A stretch of DNA of 64,000 nt from the NCBI GenBank assembly GCA_002721725.1, contig PBLK01000007.1:37948-101947 (forward strand). The letters are read 5' to 3'. Positions within the stretch are counted from its first letter, which is position 1, and every line of letters starts with the position of its first letter. The stretch comes from Rhodobiaceae bacterium (GTDB taxonomy: Bacteria; Pseudomonadota; Alphaproteobacteria; RS24). The position numbers and the translations under genes are program-made. Positions 42,952 through 51,840 of this stretch are shown here, piece after piece. The notes under the pieces are model-generated. The model saw only the letters and a list, made by a program, of their open reading frames with translations. It was not told the DNA's origin and searched no databases.

Positions 42952-43988
42952 CTCAGCGCTTCCGCCAAGCCTGTGTCTGCGGTCAAGGCGGCCAGCCGCG
43001 CTTTATCGGCATTGGAAAGAGCGGCATATTGCTCGCCAATCCATTGCAGACATTTGGCCTGATAGGGGAACGGGTTTTGTTGATAGGGACGACCGTCCAC
43101 TTCGCCATCGACCAGTTCCGCGCCGTTCAGCACCGCTTCGGCATTGAGTTTAAGATAGGGAATGTAGAGCGTCGCCAATTCAATGATGAGTGAGCGCAGT
43201 GTTTCCGGCAGTTTAGCCGAGTTGAGCCAACCGCTATCATCGTCGGCAACAGCAAGCCCCGATAAATCTTCCAACAACTCAACCCAAGCATAAATACGAG
43301 GGAAATCCCCAGCAACAATGGCATTTGGTGTCGGGTCGAAAAGCGCCAGACAGGTCAATTGCCCGTAAATTGCAAAATCAGCAGAGCTTGGCCGCTGCCC
43401 GAAAATATATGGCATGGTTTGCAAATGCTCATTCAGCAGGCTGAGAAAACGCTTAAAACTGTTTTCAATGGTTTCCTTGGTGACTTCATTAGAGCCAACA
43501 TAGGTCAGGCGGTTGATTTGCCGTTCGCTCACATATTTTGACAGTGACGCAATGTCGGCATCGCTGGCCGATATATTGCTCCAGCGCGGCAAAATTGAGC
43601 CTGCCTTTTTAATGTCGGCTTCATAATGCCAGCGATAATGAAACATGGATTTAGTCAGCCACTCATCGCCATAATCTTCCATTAGCCAATTCAAAAATGC
43701 TAAGGCCGGGTCTGATGGAATAACGCTGCGCCCATCAAACTCGGTTTCAAAACGACGTAAAATCGGGGTGCTGTCGGTCACCGCTTGCGTCTCGCCGTTT
43801 TCATCGGGCAAATAATAGGTCGGCAAAAGCGGAACCTTCGGCTGAGGCCGGTCTTTGTGGGTAATATTTTCCGGCGAGGTAAAGCTTTGCCATGAAATTT
43901 TATAGGGAATACGGCGATATCGCATTAGCGCCAGCATTTTGCGTGTATAGGGCGAACCCGGGGCACCCATTAATTCAACTGCAGTCAT
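42948..43988 (-). CDS. GST-like protein with a long C-terminal domain
   Basis: A 346-residue protein. The N-terminal thioredoxin-like part has ELMGAPGSPYTRKMLALMRYR, QPKVPLLP (with a cis-Pro) and AVTDSTPILRRFE, and a helical C-domain includes RPSSADFAIYGQLTCL. About 100 extra residues follow the usual GST end (LNSAKLPETLRSLIIE onward), unlike standard 200-230 residue GSTs. The extended group is common in alphaproteobacteria with no known substrate. Confidence 0.83.
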   Translation of the reverse strand: MTAVELMGAPGSPYTRKMLALMRYRRIPYKISWQSFTSPENITHKDRPQPKVPLLPTYYLPDENGETQAVTDSTPILRRFETEFDGRSVIPSDPALAFLNWLMEDYGDEWLTKSMFHYRWHYEADIKKAGSILPRWSNISASDADIASLSKYVSERQINRLTYVGSNEVTKETIENSFKRFLSLLNEHLQTMPYIFGQRPSSADFAIYGQLTCLALFDPTPNAIVAGDFPRIYAWVELLEDLSGLAVADDDSGWLNSAKLPETLRSLIIELATLYIPYLKLNAEAVLNGAELVDGEVDGRPYQQNPFPYQAKCLQWIGEQYAALSNADKARLAALTADTGLAEALS

Positions 43989-44082
43989 TTTATTACTCCC
44001 TCAAAGCCTGTTTAATGTTGGCGCTTATAGTGCCAATTGTCTAGCCTTCTTAAGCATGCTGATAACTGCTAGTTTGCTGCTA

Positions 44083-45360
44083 ATGGCGACGGATTTGGCA
44101 ATCATTATTGGTGGCGGCCTGGCGGGTGTTACGAGTTTTTATGAACTGAGCGCGCGCGACAGGCCCTGCCTTCTGCTCGAAAGCGAAAGCGCGGTGGCGC
44201 AAGGCGCGAGCTTTGCCAATGGCGGTGGTTTACACCCTAGCTTGCCCGACCCATGGAACAATCCGGGGATAGGACGGCATCTTTTCAGTTCGTTGTTTCG
44301 GCCTGATGCGGCGATGAAACTGCATATCAGCCAAGTGCCCAATCTTCTCGGCTGGGGTGCGTCTTTTATCCGTCATTCGCGCCGCACGGCTTATGAGGCG
44401 ATAACCTGCGCCAATTTCGAATTGGCCGAATATTCGACCCGCCAAACCCAAGCTTTGCAGCAATTCCTTAATCTCGATTATGACGCAGCCGCGCCCGGCA
44501 CATTGAAATTATTGCGCAGCACGCGCGACCGCGATGAAGCCTTGCGGCTTGCCGATGTGCTGACTGTTAAGGGCCTCGCCTGTCAGGAAATGAACCGTGC
44601 ACAAATGTTGGCCTGCGAACCCTCATTGCGCGATGCGACGGATTTGATTGGCGCTTTGCGTTTTGCTGGAGACGGAATTGGCGATGCGCGGCGCTTTTGC
44701 GAAGGGCTGGCGGCGGCGGCGATAGCGCGCGGGGGCGAGATGCGTCTCAATTCAAAAGTCACACATTTGCTGGTGGAGAACGGCAAAGTGTGTGGTGTGC
44801 GTCTGGGTGATGAGGAAATTCGCGGCATTGTGGTGCTGGCTGCTGGTGTGTCGGCAGCGCGGCTGGCGCGACCGCTGGGCCTCAATCTGCCCATTCGTCC
44901 GGCCAAAGGCTATTCGTTGACGCTGGATGCGTCGGGGCAGCGTGATAGGCCGAAACACTTGCTAGTCGATCCGACCCCGCATATTGGCATTACCCCATTA
45001 GGGTCGCGTTTGCGCATATTGGGCATGGCAGAATTTTCCGGTTTTGACCGTAAAATCGACCCTAAACGGCTGGCGCAATTGCGTCGTTTCTTTACTGACT
45101 TGCTGCCACAATTGGCAGAAAAGCTAGACTGGGAAAAAGCCGAAGGCTGGACGGGGCTGCGACCCATGAGTGCCGATGGGCGTCCGCTTATCGGCCAAAG
45201 CGGCATTGACGGGCTGTGGCTGAATTGCGGTCACGGCCATTTGGGCTGGACGAAAGCGGTCGGCTCGGCGCGTATTTTGGCCGATGCCATGACCGGTCGC
45301 GAAGCTGAAATCAATGCCGCACCGTTTTCCCCTGATGCGGTTGCGCGCCGTTTGCGCTAG
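44083..45360 (+). CDS. FAD-dependent oxidoreductase (D-amino acid dehydrogenase-like)
   Basis: A 425-residue DadA/glycine-oxidase-type flavoprotein. The FAD dinucleotide fold DLAIIIGGGLAGVTSFYEL lies at the N-terminus, FANGGGLHPSLPDPW is the DadA-like region, and GWTGLRPMSADGRPLIGQ with GHGHLGWTKAVGSARILADAM is the usual ending. It would oxidise a D-amino acid or secondary amine, passing electrons to quinone. The start is ambiguous: ATG 44083 begins at the conserved fold, ATG 44056 would add nine residues; neither has a clear ribosome binding site. Confidence 0.87.
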   Translation: MATDLAIIIGGGLAGVTSFYELSARDRPCLLLESESAVAQGASFANGGGLHPSLPDPWNNPGIGRHLFSSLFRPDAAMKLHISQVPNLLGWGASFIRHSRRTAYEAITCANFELAEYSTRQTQALQQFLNLDYDAAAPGTLKLLRSTRDRDEALRLADVLTVKGLACQEMNRAQMLACEPSLRDATDLIGALRFAGDGIGDARRFCEGLAAAAIARGGEMRLNSKVTHLLVENGKVCGVRLGDEEIRGIVVLAAGVSAARLARPLGLNLPIRPAKGYSLTLDASGQRDRPKHLLVDPTPHIGITPLGSRLRILGMAEFSGFDRKIDPKRLAQLRRFFTDLLPQLAEKLDWEKAEGWTGLRPMSADGRPLIGQSGIDGLWLNCGHGHLGWTKAVGSARILADAMTGREAEINAAPFSPDAVARRLR

Positions 45361-45386
45361 GGCGGGCGCGGGGCTAGAGTCGCCCT

Positions 45387-45818
45387 ATGATGATTTTGCC
45401 ACCGCCAACCAATGCGCAATATCAGGGCCGGCTTTGGGCCTGCATCCCTCTGGCGTTGGTCGCTTTGCAAAGTTTTATCGGCGGTATGGTTCATGTCGTT
45501 TTGCCCGATAGCGGGCTTATCAGCGTCGCCGGTCTCAATGTGTTCCATGAAGGCGGCTTGCAAATGATACGCATGGCGGCCCGCTTGGGGGCGACGCAGG
45601 TCGCCTATGCATTGGTTCTGGCCTTTATTATTTTGCGCCACCGAAATTTAACCCTGCCGTTTCTGGTTCTGGCGATTGTCGAAAAATCACTGATAGTTCT
45701 CGGCATATTGCTGAAGCCCACCGGCAGTGACCATATGCCACCCGGCATTTACGCCACGATAATATTGCTGGCATTGTGCTTGCTTGCCGTTTACGGCGCA
45801 CGCCCCAAATCAAATTAA
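45387..45818 (+). CDS. small integral membrane protein, function unknown
   Basis: A 143-residue protein with about four hydrophobic segments (residues 18-40, 68-85, 90-110 and 120-138). No family is recognised, though the general pattern resembles small DUF4345-type or DoxX-like membrane proteins. It starts 26 bp after the flavoprotein and its stop overlaps the AlkB start by one base (TAATG). It is probably cotranscribed with both. Confidence 0.7.
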   Translation: MMILPPPTNAQYQGRLWACIPLALVALQSFIGGMVHVVLPDSGLISVAGLNVFHEGGLQMIRMAARLGATQVAYALVLAFIILRHRNLTLPFLVLAIVEKSLIVLGILLKPTGSDHMPPGIYATIILLALCLLAVYGARPKSN

Positions 45819-46417
45819 TGGACTTGCTCAATCCACAAAGCCGCAATCTTTTGCCGCGCGATGGCGAGGCAATCTATTTCGGCCCGCTTTGCACCGCCAA
45901 TGAGGCCGATGAGTTCTTTGCCGCATTAATGGAAGAGATTGACTGGCAACATGATCGCGTAAAACTTTATGGCCGAGAAATTGTGACCAAGCGGGAAGTG
46001 GCGTGGCATGGCGACGCCGCGTTTCAATATACCTATTCGCACAACACAAAAACGGCACTGCCCTGGACACCGACATTGCAAAACATAAAGCAAATGGTTG
46101 AGGCTGAAAGCGGTGATACCTTCAATTGTTGCCTGCTTAATCTTTATCATTCGGGCGAAGAAGGCATGGCTTGGCACGCCGATGATGAAAAAGAACTTCT
46201 GCCCGATGGCGCGATTGCCTCTGTCAGTTTGGGGGCACCGCGCCGTTTTGTTTTTCGTCACAAGGCGGATAAGGAAAAGGCCGAAATTTTGCTGGCGCAT
46301 GGCAGCTTGCTGCTGATGCGGGGAACCACACAAAGCCATTGGGAGCACAGCCTGCCGGTCATGAAACGGGCAAATGGCGCGCGCATTAATCTGACTTTCC
46401 GAACCATTGTCGGATAA
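45818..46417 (+). CDS. AlkB-family Fe(II)/2-oxoglutarate dioxygenase
   Basis: A 199-residue protein of the ALKBH2/3-like class of AlkB DNA/RNA dealkylases. The substrate-flap region has WHGDAAFQYTYSHNTKTALPW. Fe ligands H-x-D lie in GMAWHADDEKEL, the distal His in GTTQSHWEHSLP, and the 2-oxoglutarate Arg in ARINLTFRTI. It repairs alkylated bases by oxidative demethylation in the known family. The start codon is ATG at 45818, coupled to the upstream stop. Confidence 0.92.
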   Translation: MDLLNPQSRNLLPRDGEAIYFGPLCTANEADEFFAALMEEIDWQHDRVKLYGREIVTKREVAWHGDAAFQYTYSHNTKTALPWTPTLQNIKQMVEAESGDTFNCCLLNLYHSGEEGMAWHADDEKELLPDGAIASVSLGAPRRFVFRHKADKEKAEILLAHGSLLLMRGTTQSHWEHSLPVMKRANGARINLTFRTIVG

Positions 46418-46419
46418 GT

Positions 46420-46454
46420 TTCTAGTGCTGGACTTCTGGCACTAGAATTGCCAG
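46420..46454 (+). promoter_or_regulatory. overlapping inverted repeats after alkB-like gene
   Basis: TTCTAGTGC (46420-46428) and GCACTAGAA (46439-46447) form a perfect 9-bp repeat with a 10-base spacer. CTGGCA (46436-46441) and TGCCAG (46449-46454) form a second that uses the same bases, so the two hairpins exclude each other. There is no T-run. It may be an operator or attenuator for the GST at 46484. Confidence 0.4.
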
Positions 46455-46483
46455 TATTTGCGTCAATAAAGGGAGATTGAAAT

Positions 46484-47101
46484 ATGCTAAAATTGCACTT
46501 TGCACCAAATTCTCGCGCTGTTCGTACGTTGTGGCTGCTGGAAGAATTGGGTCTTGATTATGAATTGAACAGAATGGATTTCCATCCAAAAGACTTGAAA
46601 TCTGACGAACACCGAGCCCGCCACCCGCTAGGTCGGATACCAGTCTTAGAAGATGGTGACATTACCATTTGGGAATCAGGCGCAATTGCCGAATATATTT
46701 TGGAGCGCCACAAAAATGGAGGTTTGAAGCCTTCTTCGGATTCAGCGAATTATCCGAAATATTTGCAATGGTTCCATTACTGCGAGGGCATGGTAATGCC
46801 ACCCATCAATACCATTGTCGTACACACGATTTTGTTACCGCCTGAGCGGCGCGATGAAACCGCGCTCGGTCAAGCGCAGCGCCTATTAGCACGCGCCGTG
46901 CAGCCGGTAGAGGAGGATATGCTGGGTAAGGATTATTTGGCTGGCGACTTTACTGCGGCCGACACTATGCTCGGCCACTCGATCATGATGGCCAATCGTA
47001 TGGGTATCGTAAATGAAGCGCATCCGAATTTGCTAAGTTACATAGAGCGTTTGAAAGCCCGCCCCGCTTTGCAAAAAGCCTTCGAATTTGATGCAGCCTA
47101 A
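46484..47101 (+). CDS. glutathione S-transferase family protein
   Basis: A 205-residue GST. LKLHFAPNSRAVRTLWLLEELGL begins the thioredoxin-like domain, HPLGRIPVLEDGD has the cis-Pro, WESGAIAEYILERH binds the glutathione glutamate, and GDFTAADTMLGHSIM lies in the helical domain. AAAGGGAG precedes the ATG. It is 17 bp upstream of a FATP-type acyl-CoA synthetase. Its codons are AT-richer than those of its neighbours. Confidence 0.9.
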   Translation: MLKLHFAPNSRAVRTLWLLEELGLDYELNRMDFHPKDLKSDEHRARHPLGRIPVLEDGDITIWESGAIAEYILERHKNGGLKPSSDSANYPKYLQWFHYCEGMVMPPINTIVVHTILLPPERRDETALGQAQRLLARAVQPVEEDMLGKDYLAGDFTAADTMLGHSIMMANRMGIVNEAHPNLLSYIERLKARPALQKAFEFDAA

Positions 47102-47118
47102 ATAGGGTTTTAATACAG

Positions 47119-48945
47119 ATGCAATTTGCCGAACAAAAAATCACAACAGGAAAATATCTTCTTCGCTTTTTGAAATTTTTGGTTACACCGGGCTCAATTG
47201 GTCGTTTAAAATCTCTTTTGACGACCCGGCCAAGCGACGAAATGTCGATGATTGACTATTTGGAACGCCATGCCCAAGAATGCCCTGATGCCATTGCCAT
47301 TAAGTTCGAGGACCGGCAAATCAGCTGGGGCGAATTGAACGCCAAAGCCAACCAAATGGCGCATTACTTCCAATCGCGCGGTGTAAAATATGGCGACCGC
47401 GTAGCCCTCAATGTTGAGAACCGTCCGGAATTGCTGTTCGCCGTATCTGCTTGCCTCAAACTCGGGGCGATAGCCGGTATGGTCAATACCGGCCAAAGTA
47501 ATGAGGCGCTGGCGCATAGCTTGCGGCTCATTGATCCGTCTTTGGTTGTCGTCGGCTCTGAATGTTTGGGCAATATGGAGACGGTGAGCGATATTTTGGA
47601 AGCGCAACATGCCGATAAGCTTCTCTATATTGCCGATGGTACGAATGCCGGGCCGCCGCCAAATTATCAGGATTTAATGGCCTTGGTCGTCGAGCAATCG
47701 GCTGAAAACCCAACGCCAACGCAAACGTTGACGCTGGGCACGCCGATTTTTTATATATTTACTTCTGGGACAACCGGCCTGCCGAAGGCCAGCATCACCA
47801 CCCACATGAAAGTTTTTCGTGCCGGTTTGCAGTTTGGCGTCAACGTCATGTCATTGACCCCGAAAGATACTTATTATTGTTCCTTGCCGCTCTACCATTC
47901 CAACGCATTGGTGGTCGGCTTTGGCTCGTGCTTGTGCAGCGGCGCGACATTGGCATTGAGGCGCAAGTTTTCTGCCAGTCAATTCTGGGAAGATTGCATT
48001 AAATTCGAGGCGACCGCCGCTATTTATATCGGTGAATTGCTGCGCTATTTGCTGGCCCAGCCGGAGCGCGAGAGCGACCGCGCGCATAATGTGACGCGCG
48101 TTTTGGGCAATGGCTTGCGCCCCGATATATGGATGCAATTCAAAAACCGTTTCGGCATTTCGCGCGTGCATGAATTTTACGGCGCGTCCGAAGGCAATAC
48201 GGGTTTCGTCAATATTTTCAACTTCGACAAAACGGTCGGCTGGTCGCCGCAATTTGGTAAGGCATGGCATGTGGTGGCTTATGATGTTGATGCCGATGAG
48301 CCTATTCGTGGCGATGATGAGTTTTTGCAGCCGATGAATGTCGATGAAACCGGCCTGTTGATTATGCGTATCAATGAGCAAAACCCGTTTAATGGCTATA
48401 CTGATGCGCAGGCCAGTGAAAAGAAAATTCTGCGTGACGTGTTTGAAAAAGGCGATGCATGGTTCAATTCAGGCGATTTGGTGGTGTTGCAAAAGCATGG
48501 CCATATTCAATTCGGTGACCGCATTGGCGATACCTTCCGCTGGCAGGGCGAGAATGTGGCAACAACCGAAGTTGAGAGCGTGATTATGAAATGGCCGGAG
48601 ATTGAGGATGCCGTGGTGTACGGTGTTACCGTGCCGGGGCGCGACGGGCGTTGCGGCATGCTTTATCTGACGCAGAAGGAGGCGGGGCAAATTGACCTAA
48701 ACGGTCTGGCCGCGCATATGCGCGAAAACCTGCCGCCTTACGCGGTGCCGCGCTTTATCCGTATCGGTCAAAAAGTCGATGTCACGGGCACGTTTAAGTT
48801 TCAAAAATCAAAGCTTAAAAATGCCGCTTATCACGTCGATGAAGTGGATGATGAGTTGTTTTTGCTGGCCCGCGATGCAGAGACGGTCGAGGCGTTGACA
48901 GCCGATGTGCAAAGCAAAATAGATGGCGGGGATATTCGTCTTTAG
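47119..48945 (+). CDS. long-chain acyl-CoA synthetase, FATP/FadD6-like
   Basis: A 608-residue ANL enzyme with an N-terminal hydrophobic segment (FLKFLVTPGSIG). IFTSGTTGLPKAS is the ATP-binding A3 motif, and the ending SGDLVVLQKHGHIQFGDRIGDTFRWQGENV in outline plus TGTFKFQKSKL are typical of FATP/very-long-chain ligases. It activates long or very long fatty or bile-acid-like acids. Its stop overlaps that of the convergent ROK kinase by 4 bp. Confidence 0.92.
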   Translation: MQFAEQKITTGKYLLRFLKFLVTPGSIGRLKSLLTTRPSDEMSMIDYLERHAQECPDAIAIKFEDRQISWGELNAKANQMAHYFQSRGVKYGDRVALNVENRPELLFAVSACLKLGAIAGMVNTGQSNEALAHSLRLIDPSLVVVGSECLGNMETVSDILEAQHADKLLYIADGTNAGPPPNYQDLMALVVEQSAENPTPTQTLTLGTPIFYIFTSGTTGLPKASITTHMKVFRAGLQFGVNVMSLTPKDTYYCSLPLYHSNALVVGFGSCLCSGATLALRRKFSASQFWEDCIKFEATAAIYIGELLRYLLAQPERESDRAHNVTRVLGNGLRPDIWMQFKNRFGISRVHEFYGASEGNTGFVNIFNFDKTVGWSPQFGKAWHVVAYDVDADEPIRGDDEFLQPMNVDETGLLIMRINEQNPFNGYTDAQASEKKILRDVFEKGDAWFNSGDLVVLQKHGHIQFGDRIGDTFRWQGENVATTEVESVIMKWPEIEDAVVYGVTVPGRDGRCGMLYLTQKEAGQIDLNGLAAHMRENLPPYAVPRFIRIGQKVDVTGTFKFQKSKLKNAAYHVDEVDDELFLLARDAETVEALTADVQSKIDGGDIRL

Positions 48946-49838
48946 CCTTTATTGAGTGGCCATAACCAAGCGGCCCCGCGCACGCCGCTTGCATCGCCGT
49001 GCTTGTTCTTCACCAGCCGTGTCTCAATGACGTCCGAGAAAATATAACCGTCCCAAATCTCAGGAATATGGGTGTAAAGCGCATCGACATTGGACAAGCC
49101 ACCGCCGAGCACAATCACGTCAGGGTCAACCACATTAATGACAGCCCCCAAAGCGCGGGCAATGCGGTCGCATAGGCGTTCAAAACTGGCTTTGGCAGCC
49201 GCGCTATCGCTGGCGATAATTTGCTCGGCAGTTAGTTTTTCGCCCGCAATGGCCTCATGGTCGCGCGCAAAGCCTGAGCCGGAAATCCAAACCTCATTGC
49301 AGCCATGCCGTCCGCAATAGCAGGGCGGCCCGGGCAGTTCGTCCGCCGTGGGCGCCGCCAGCGGGTTATGCCCCCATTCGCCACCAATACCATTGGCCCC
49401 GTTTTGCAATTTGCCGTCAAACACCAAGCCGCCGCCGCAGCCGGTGCCGATAATCACGGCGAATACGGATTGTGCACCGGCACCCGCGCCATCTGTGGCC
49501 TCAGATAAGGCGAAGCAGTTGGCATCATTGGCCAAGCGCACTTCACGTGCCATTGCGCTTTCCAAATCTTGCTTAATCGCTTGGCCGTTCAGACATTGCG
49601 TATTGGAATTGCGCACAAGACCGGTTTTCGGAGAAAGCGAGCCGGGCATGCCGATGCCGACAGTCATTTCCTGCGCGGTCTCGATTGCCGCTTGCGCCAC
49701 TAGCGCCGCTATTGTTTCAATTATGGCCTGATAATCTTCCGCTGGTGTGGGACGACGCTCTCGCCAAACAATCTCGCCCGTGTCATCGAGTAATACGGCC
49801 TCCATTTTGGTGCCGCCGAGGTCGAGGCCGAACCGCAC
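48942..49838 (-). CDS. ROK-family sugar kinase
   Basis: A 298-residue kinase. RFGLDLGGTKMEAVLLDD is the phosphate-binding loop, LANDANCFALSEA holds the catalytic Asp, and the zinc site PCYCGRHGCNEVWISGSG is the ROK CxCGxxGCxE signature. These kinases phosphorylate hexoses such as glucose, fructose or N-acetyl sugars at O6 or similar. The GTG start at 49838 overlaps the previous stop by one base (TAGTG), so translation is coupled. It is the last gene of the sugar/desulfonation-like run. A longer open frame upstream was rejected. Confidence 0.92.
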   Translation of the reverse strand: MRFGLDLGGTKMEAVLLDDTGEIVWRERRPTPAEDYQAIIETIAALVAQAAIETAQEMTVGIGMPGSLSPKTGLVRNSNTQCLNGQAIKQDLESAMAREVRLANDANCFALSEATDGAGAGAQSVFAVIIGTGCGGGLVFDGKLQNGANGIGGEWGHNPLAAPTADELPGPPCYCGRHGCNEVWISGSGFARDHEAIAGEKLTAEQIIASDSAAAKASFERLCDRIARALGAVINVVDPDVIVLGGGLSNVDALYTHIPEIWDGYIFSDVIETRLVKNKHGDASGVRGAAWLWPLNKG

Positions 49839-50917
49839 TAGATTGCCAATGGCCCGTGATTGAGCTGGGGCAGCACATATTTGCCGAACAAATCGCACTC
49901 ATCTTTATGCGGATAGCCCGACAGGATAAAAGCTTCAACACCCAGGTCGCGATAGGCGTTGAGCTTGGCCAAAACTTGGTCAGGGTCACCGACAATCGCC
50001 GCACCACAGCCAGAGCGCGCGCGGCCTACGCCGGTCCAGAGGTTATCTTCGACATAATCACCCGCGCCCGCAGCATTGGCCGCATCACGCATTTCGGCCT
50101 GACGGCGCACGCCGTATGAGGCGCTATCGAGCGAGCGGTTGCGAATTTTCTCGCCAACGGAATCGTCAAGCTTGCTGATGAGTTTATCGGCCGCGGCGCG
50201 CGCCTCCGCTTCGGTTTCGCGCACAATCACATGGGCGCGGTAACCGAATTTGAGGGTGCGGTCATAATTGTCGGCACGGGCGCGCATATCGTCCAAAATT
50301 TCGGCGACCTTATCCATTGTATCGGGCCACATCAGGAAGACATCGGCCTCGGCCGCAGCGACATCGCGGGCAGCCGGTGACAAGCCGCCAAAATAGAAGG
50401 GCGGGCATTTGCCCGAGGCGGTCTGCATGCGCGGCGGGTCAAGCTCAAGCCGGATATGTTCGCCATCCATATTCACCGCTTCGCCATTGAGGAATTGGCG
50501 CAGCGCTTGCATAATCTCGCGCGTGCGTTGATAGCGCGGGCCACCATCCAGTGTTTGGCCCGGCAAATCGGAAGATATAATGTTGATGGTCAGGCGACCG
50601 CCAAGCATTTGGTCGAGTGTTGCCAATTGCCGTGCCAATTGCGGCACCCACATTTCACCGCAGCGAACGGCGACCAGCAGACGCATTTTCTCAAGCAGCG
50701 GCGCAATGCCGCCGGCAAAACCGACAGAGTCCATGCCCAGCGTATAGCCCGAGGGCAGTAGGATATTGTCAAACCCGTTCTTCTCAGCCGTCAGGGCAAT
50801 ATCGCGGCAATGCGGCCAGCTGGCTTTCAGGCTCGGGTCTTCAACACCAAGAAATTGATAATCATCGTCGCATAGGGCGGAGAACCAACTGATTTCGGCT
50901 TGTGGGTAATCGGTCAT
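49838..50917 (-). CDS. SsuD-type FMNH2-dependent alkanesulfonate monooxygenase-like enzyme
   Basis: A 359-residue luciferase-like flavin monooxygenase, of which SsuD cleaves C-S bonds to an aldehyde and sulfite. The SsuD residues His228, Arg297 and Tyr331 correspond to H229, R301 and Y335. HVIVRETEAEARAAADKLIS, NLWTGVGRARSG, VGDP and FILSGYPHKDECDLF match the family closely. The E. coli Cys54 position is not Cys. It needs reduced FMN from a partner, and no flavin reductase is in the window. The neighbours (aldo/keto reductase, Gfo-type enzyme, kinase) suggest a sulfonated sugar as substrate. Confidence 0.88.
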   Translation of the reverse strand: MTDYPQAEISWFSALCDDDYQFLGVEDPSLKASWPHCRDIALTAEKNGFDNILLPSGYTLGMDSVGFAGGIAPLLEKMRLLVAVRCGEMWVPQLARQLATLDQMLGGRLTINIISSDLPGQTLDGGPRYQRTREIMQALRQFLNGEAVNMDGEHIRLELDPPRMQTASGKCPPFYFGGLSPAARDVAAAEADVFLMWPDTMDKVAEILDDMRARADNYDRTLKFGYRAHVIVRETEAEARAAADKLISKLDDSVGEKIRNRSLDSASYGVRRQAEMRDAANAAGAGDYVEDNLWTGVGRARSGCGAAIVGDPDQVLAKLNAYRDLGVEAFILSGYPHKDECDLFGKYVLPQLNHGPLAI

Positions 50918-50925
50918 TATTCTTC

Positions 50926-51840
50926 CTACGGTAGGGGCACGCCCTCAGCAGCCTCAATCAGCGCATAGACGTCTTTGTGCGTCAAGCTTACCGATAAGGC
51001 TTGCGCCGCCGCTTCAATGCGCGCCGGGTTTTGCGAACCGATAATGGCAATCGGTGCGCTTGGATGAGCCAGCACAAAGGCCAGCGCAATGCTTGCGCGG
51101 TCGGTGTCTTCGCGCGCCGCCAATTCGTCGATTTTTGCCATTAATACAGATGGCAGGCCGTCACCCGAAATGAGCTTACCGCCGGCCAAAGGCGACCAAG
51201 CGAGAAATGCCGTGTCATTGGCCATGCAGCGGTCGAGAGAGCCGTCGCGCAGCATGGTCAATGCGGCGAGCGAATATTCAGATTGCAGCGACACCAATGG
51301 TGCTTTCAAAAACTGCCGCAACGCATCTTCTTGCGCTTGCGTGTAATTGGAAATGCCGACCATGCCGATTTTGCCGGCCTGCACCAGCGCATCAAGCGCG
51401 GCAGCGGTCTCAGCCGGATGGGCGAACATATCGGGGCGGTGGATTTGATAAAGGTCAATATGCTCGGTTTGCAGGCGCGTCAGCGAGGCATCAACCGCTG
51501 CGTTCAAATAATCAGCGCTGGCGACATAGGGAATGCCCGGAATAATGCCACCCTTACTGGCCAGCACCATGCGGTCGCGCAGGGTTTTATCGGCTGCTAG
51601 CACTTTGCCGAGTAAAGTCTCGCTCTCTCCGAAAGCCTGACCGCCCCAATCAAGACCGTAAACATCGGCATTGTCGATAAGGGTGAGGCCATTATCGAGT
51701 GCCGTTTCAATGCGCTGTGTCGCATCGGCGACATCATCACCGACCAAACGCCAGCAGCCGAAAGCCAGCGGGCCGACTTCCTTACCGCCGAGTTTGCGAG
51801 GCGCGACATTGACCAAATTTTCCCCTATTCCGAAACTCAT
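50926..51840 (-). CDS. aldo/keto reductase
   Basis: A 304-residue NADPH-dependent AKR with the TIM-barrel tetrad D56, Y61, K96 and H134 (LIDNADVYG, LASKGG, YQIHRPD). The C-terminal IIGSQNPARIEAAAQA cofactor-binding stretch is present. It overlaps the upstream Gfo/Idh/MocA gene by 4 bp and lies 8 bp from the SsuD-type gene. In the sulfo-SMO pathway SmoB, an AKR, reduces the 6-oxo-glucose formed by SmoC to glucose; an analogous role is inferred. Confidence 0.9.
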   Translation of the reverse strand: MSFGIGENLVNVAPRKLGGKEVGPLAFGCWRLVGDDVADATQRIETALDNGLTLIDNADVYGLDWGGQAFGESETLLGKVLAADKTLRDRMVLASKGGIIPGIPYVASADYLNAAVDASLTRLQTEHIDLYQIHRPDMFAHPAETAAALDALVQAGKIGMVGISNYTQAQEDALRQFLKAPLVSLQSEYSLAALTMLRDGSLDRCMANDTAFLAWSPLAGGKLISGDGLPSVLMAKIDELAAREDTDRASIALAFVLAHPSAPIAIIGSQNPARIEAAAQALSVSLTHKDVYALIEAAEGVPLP

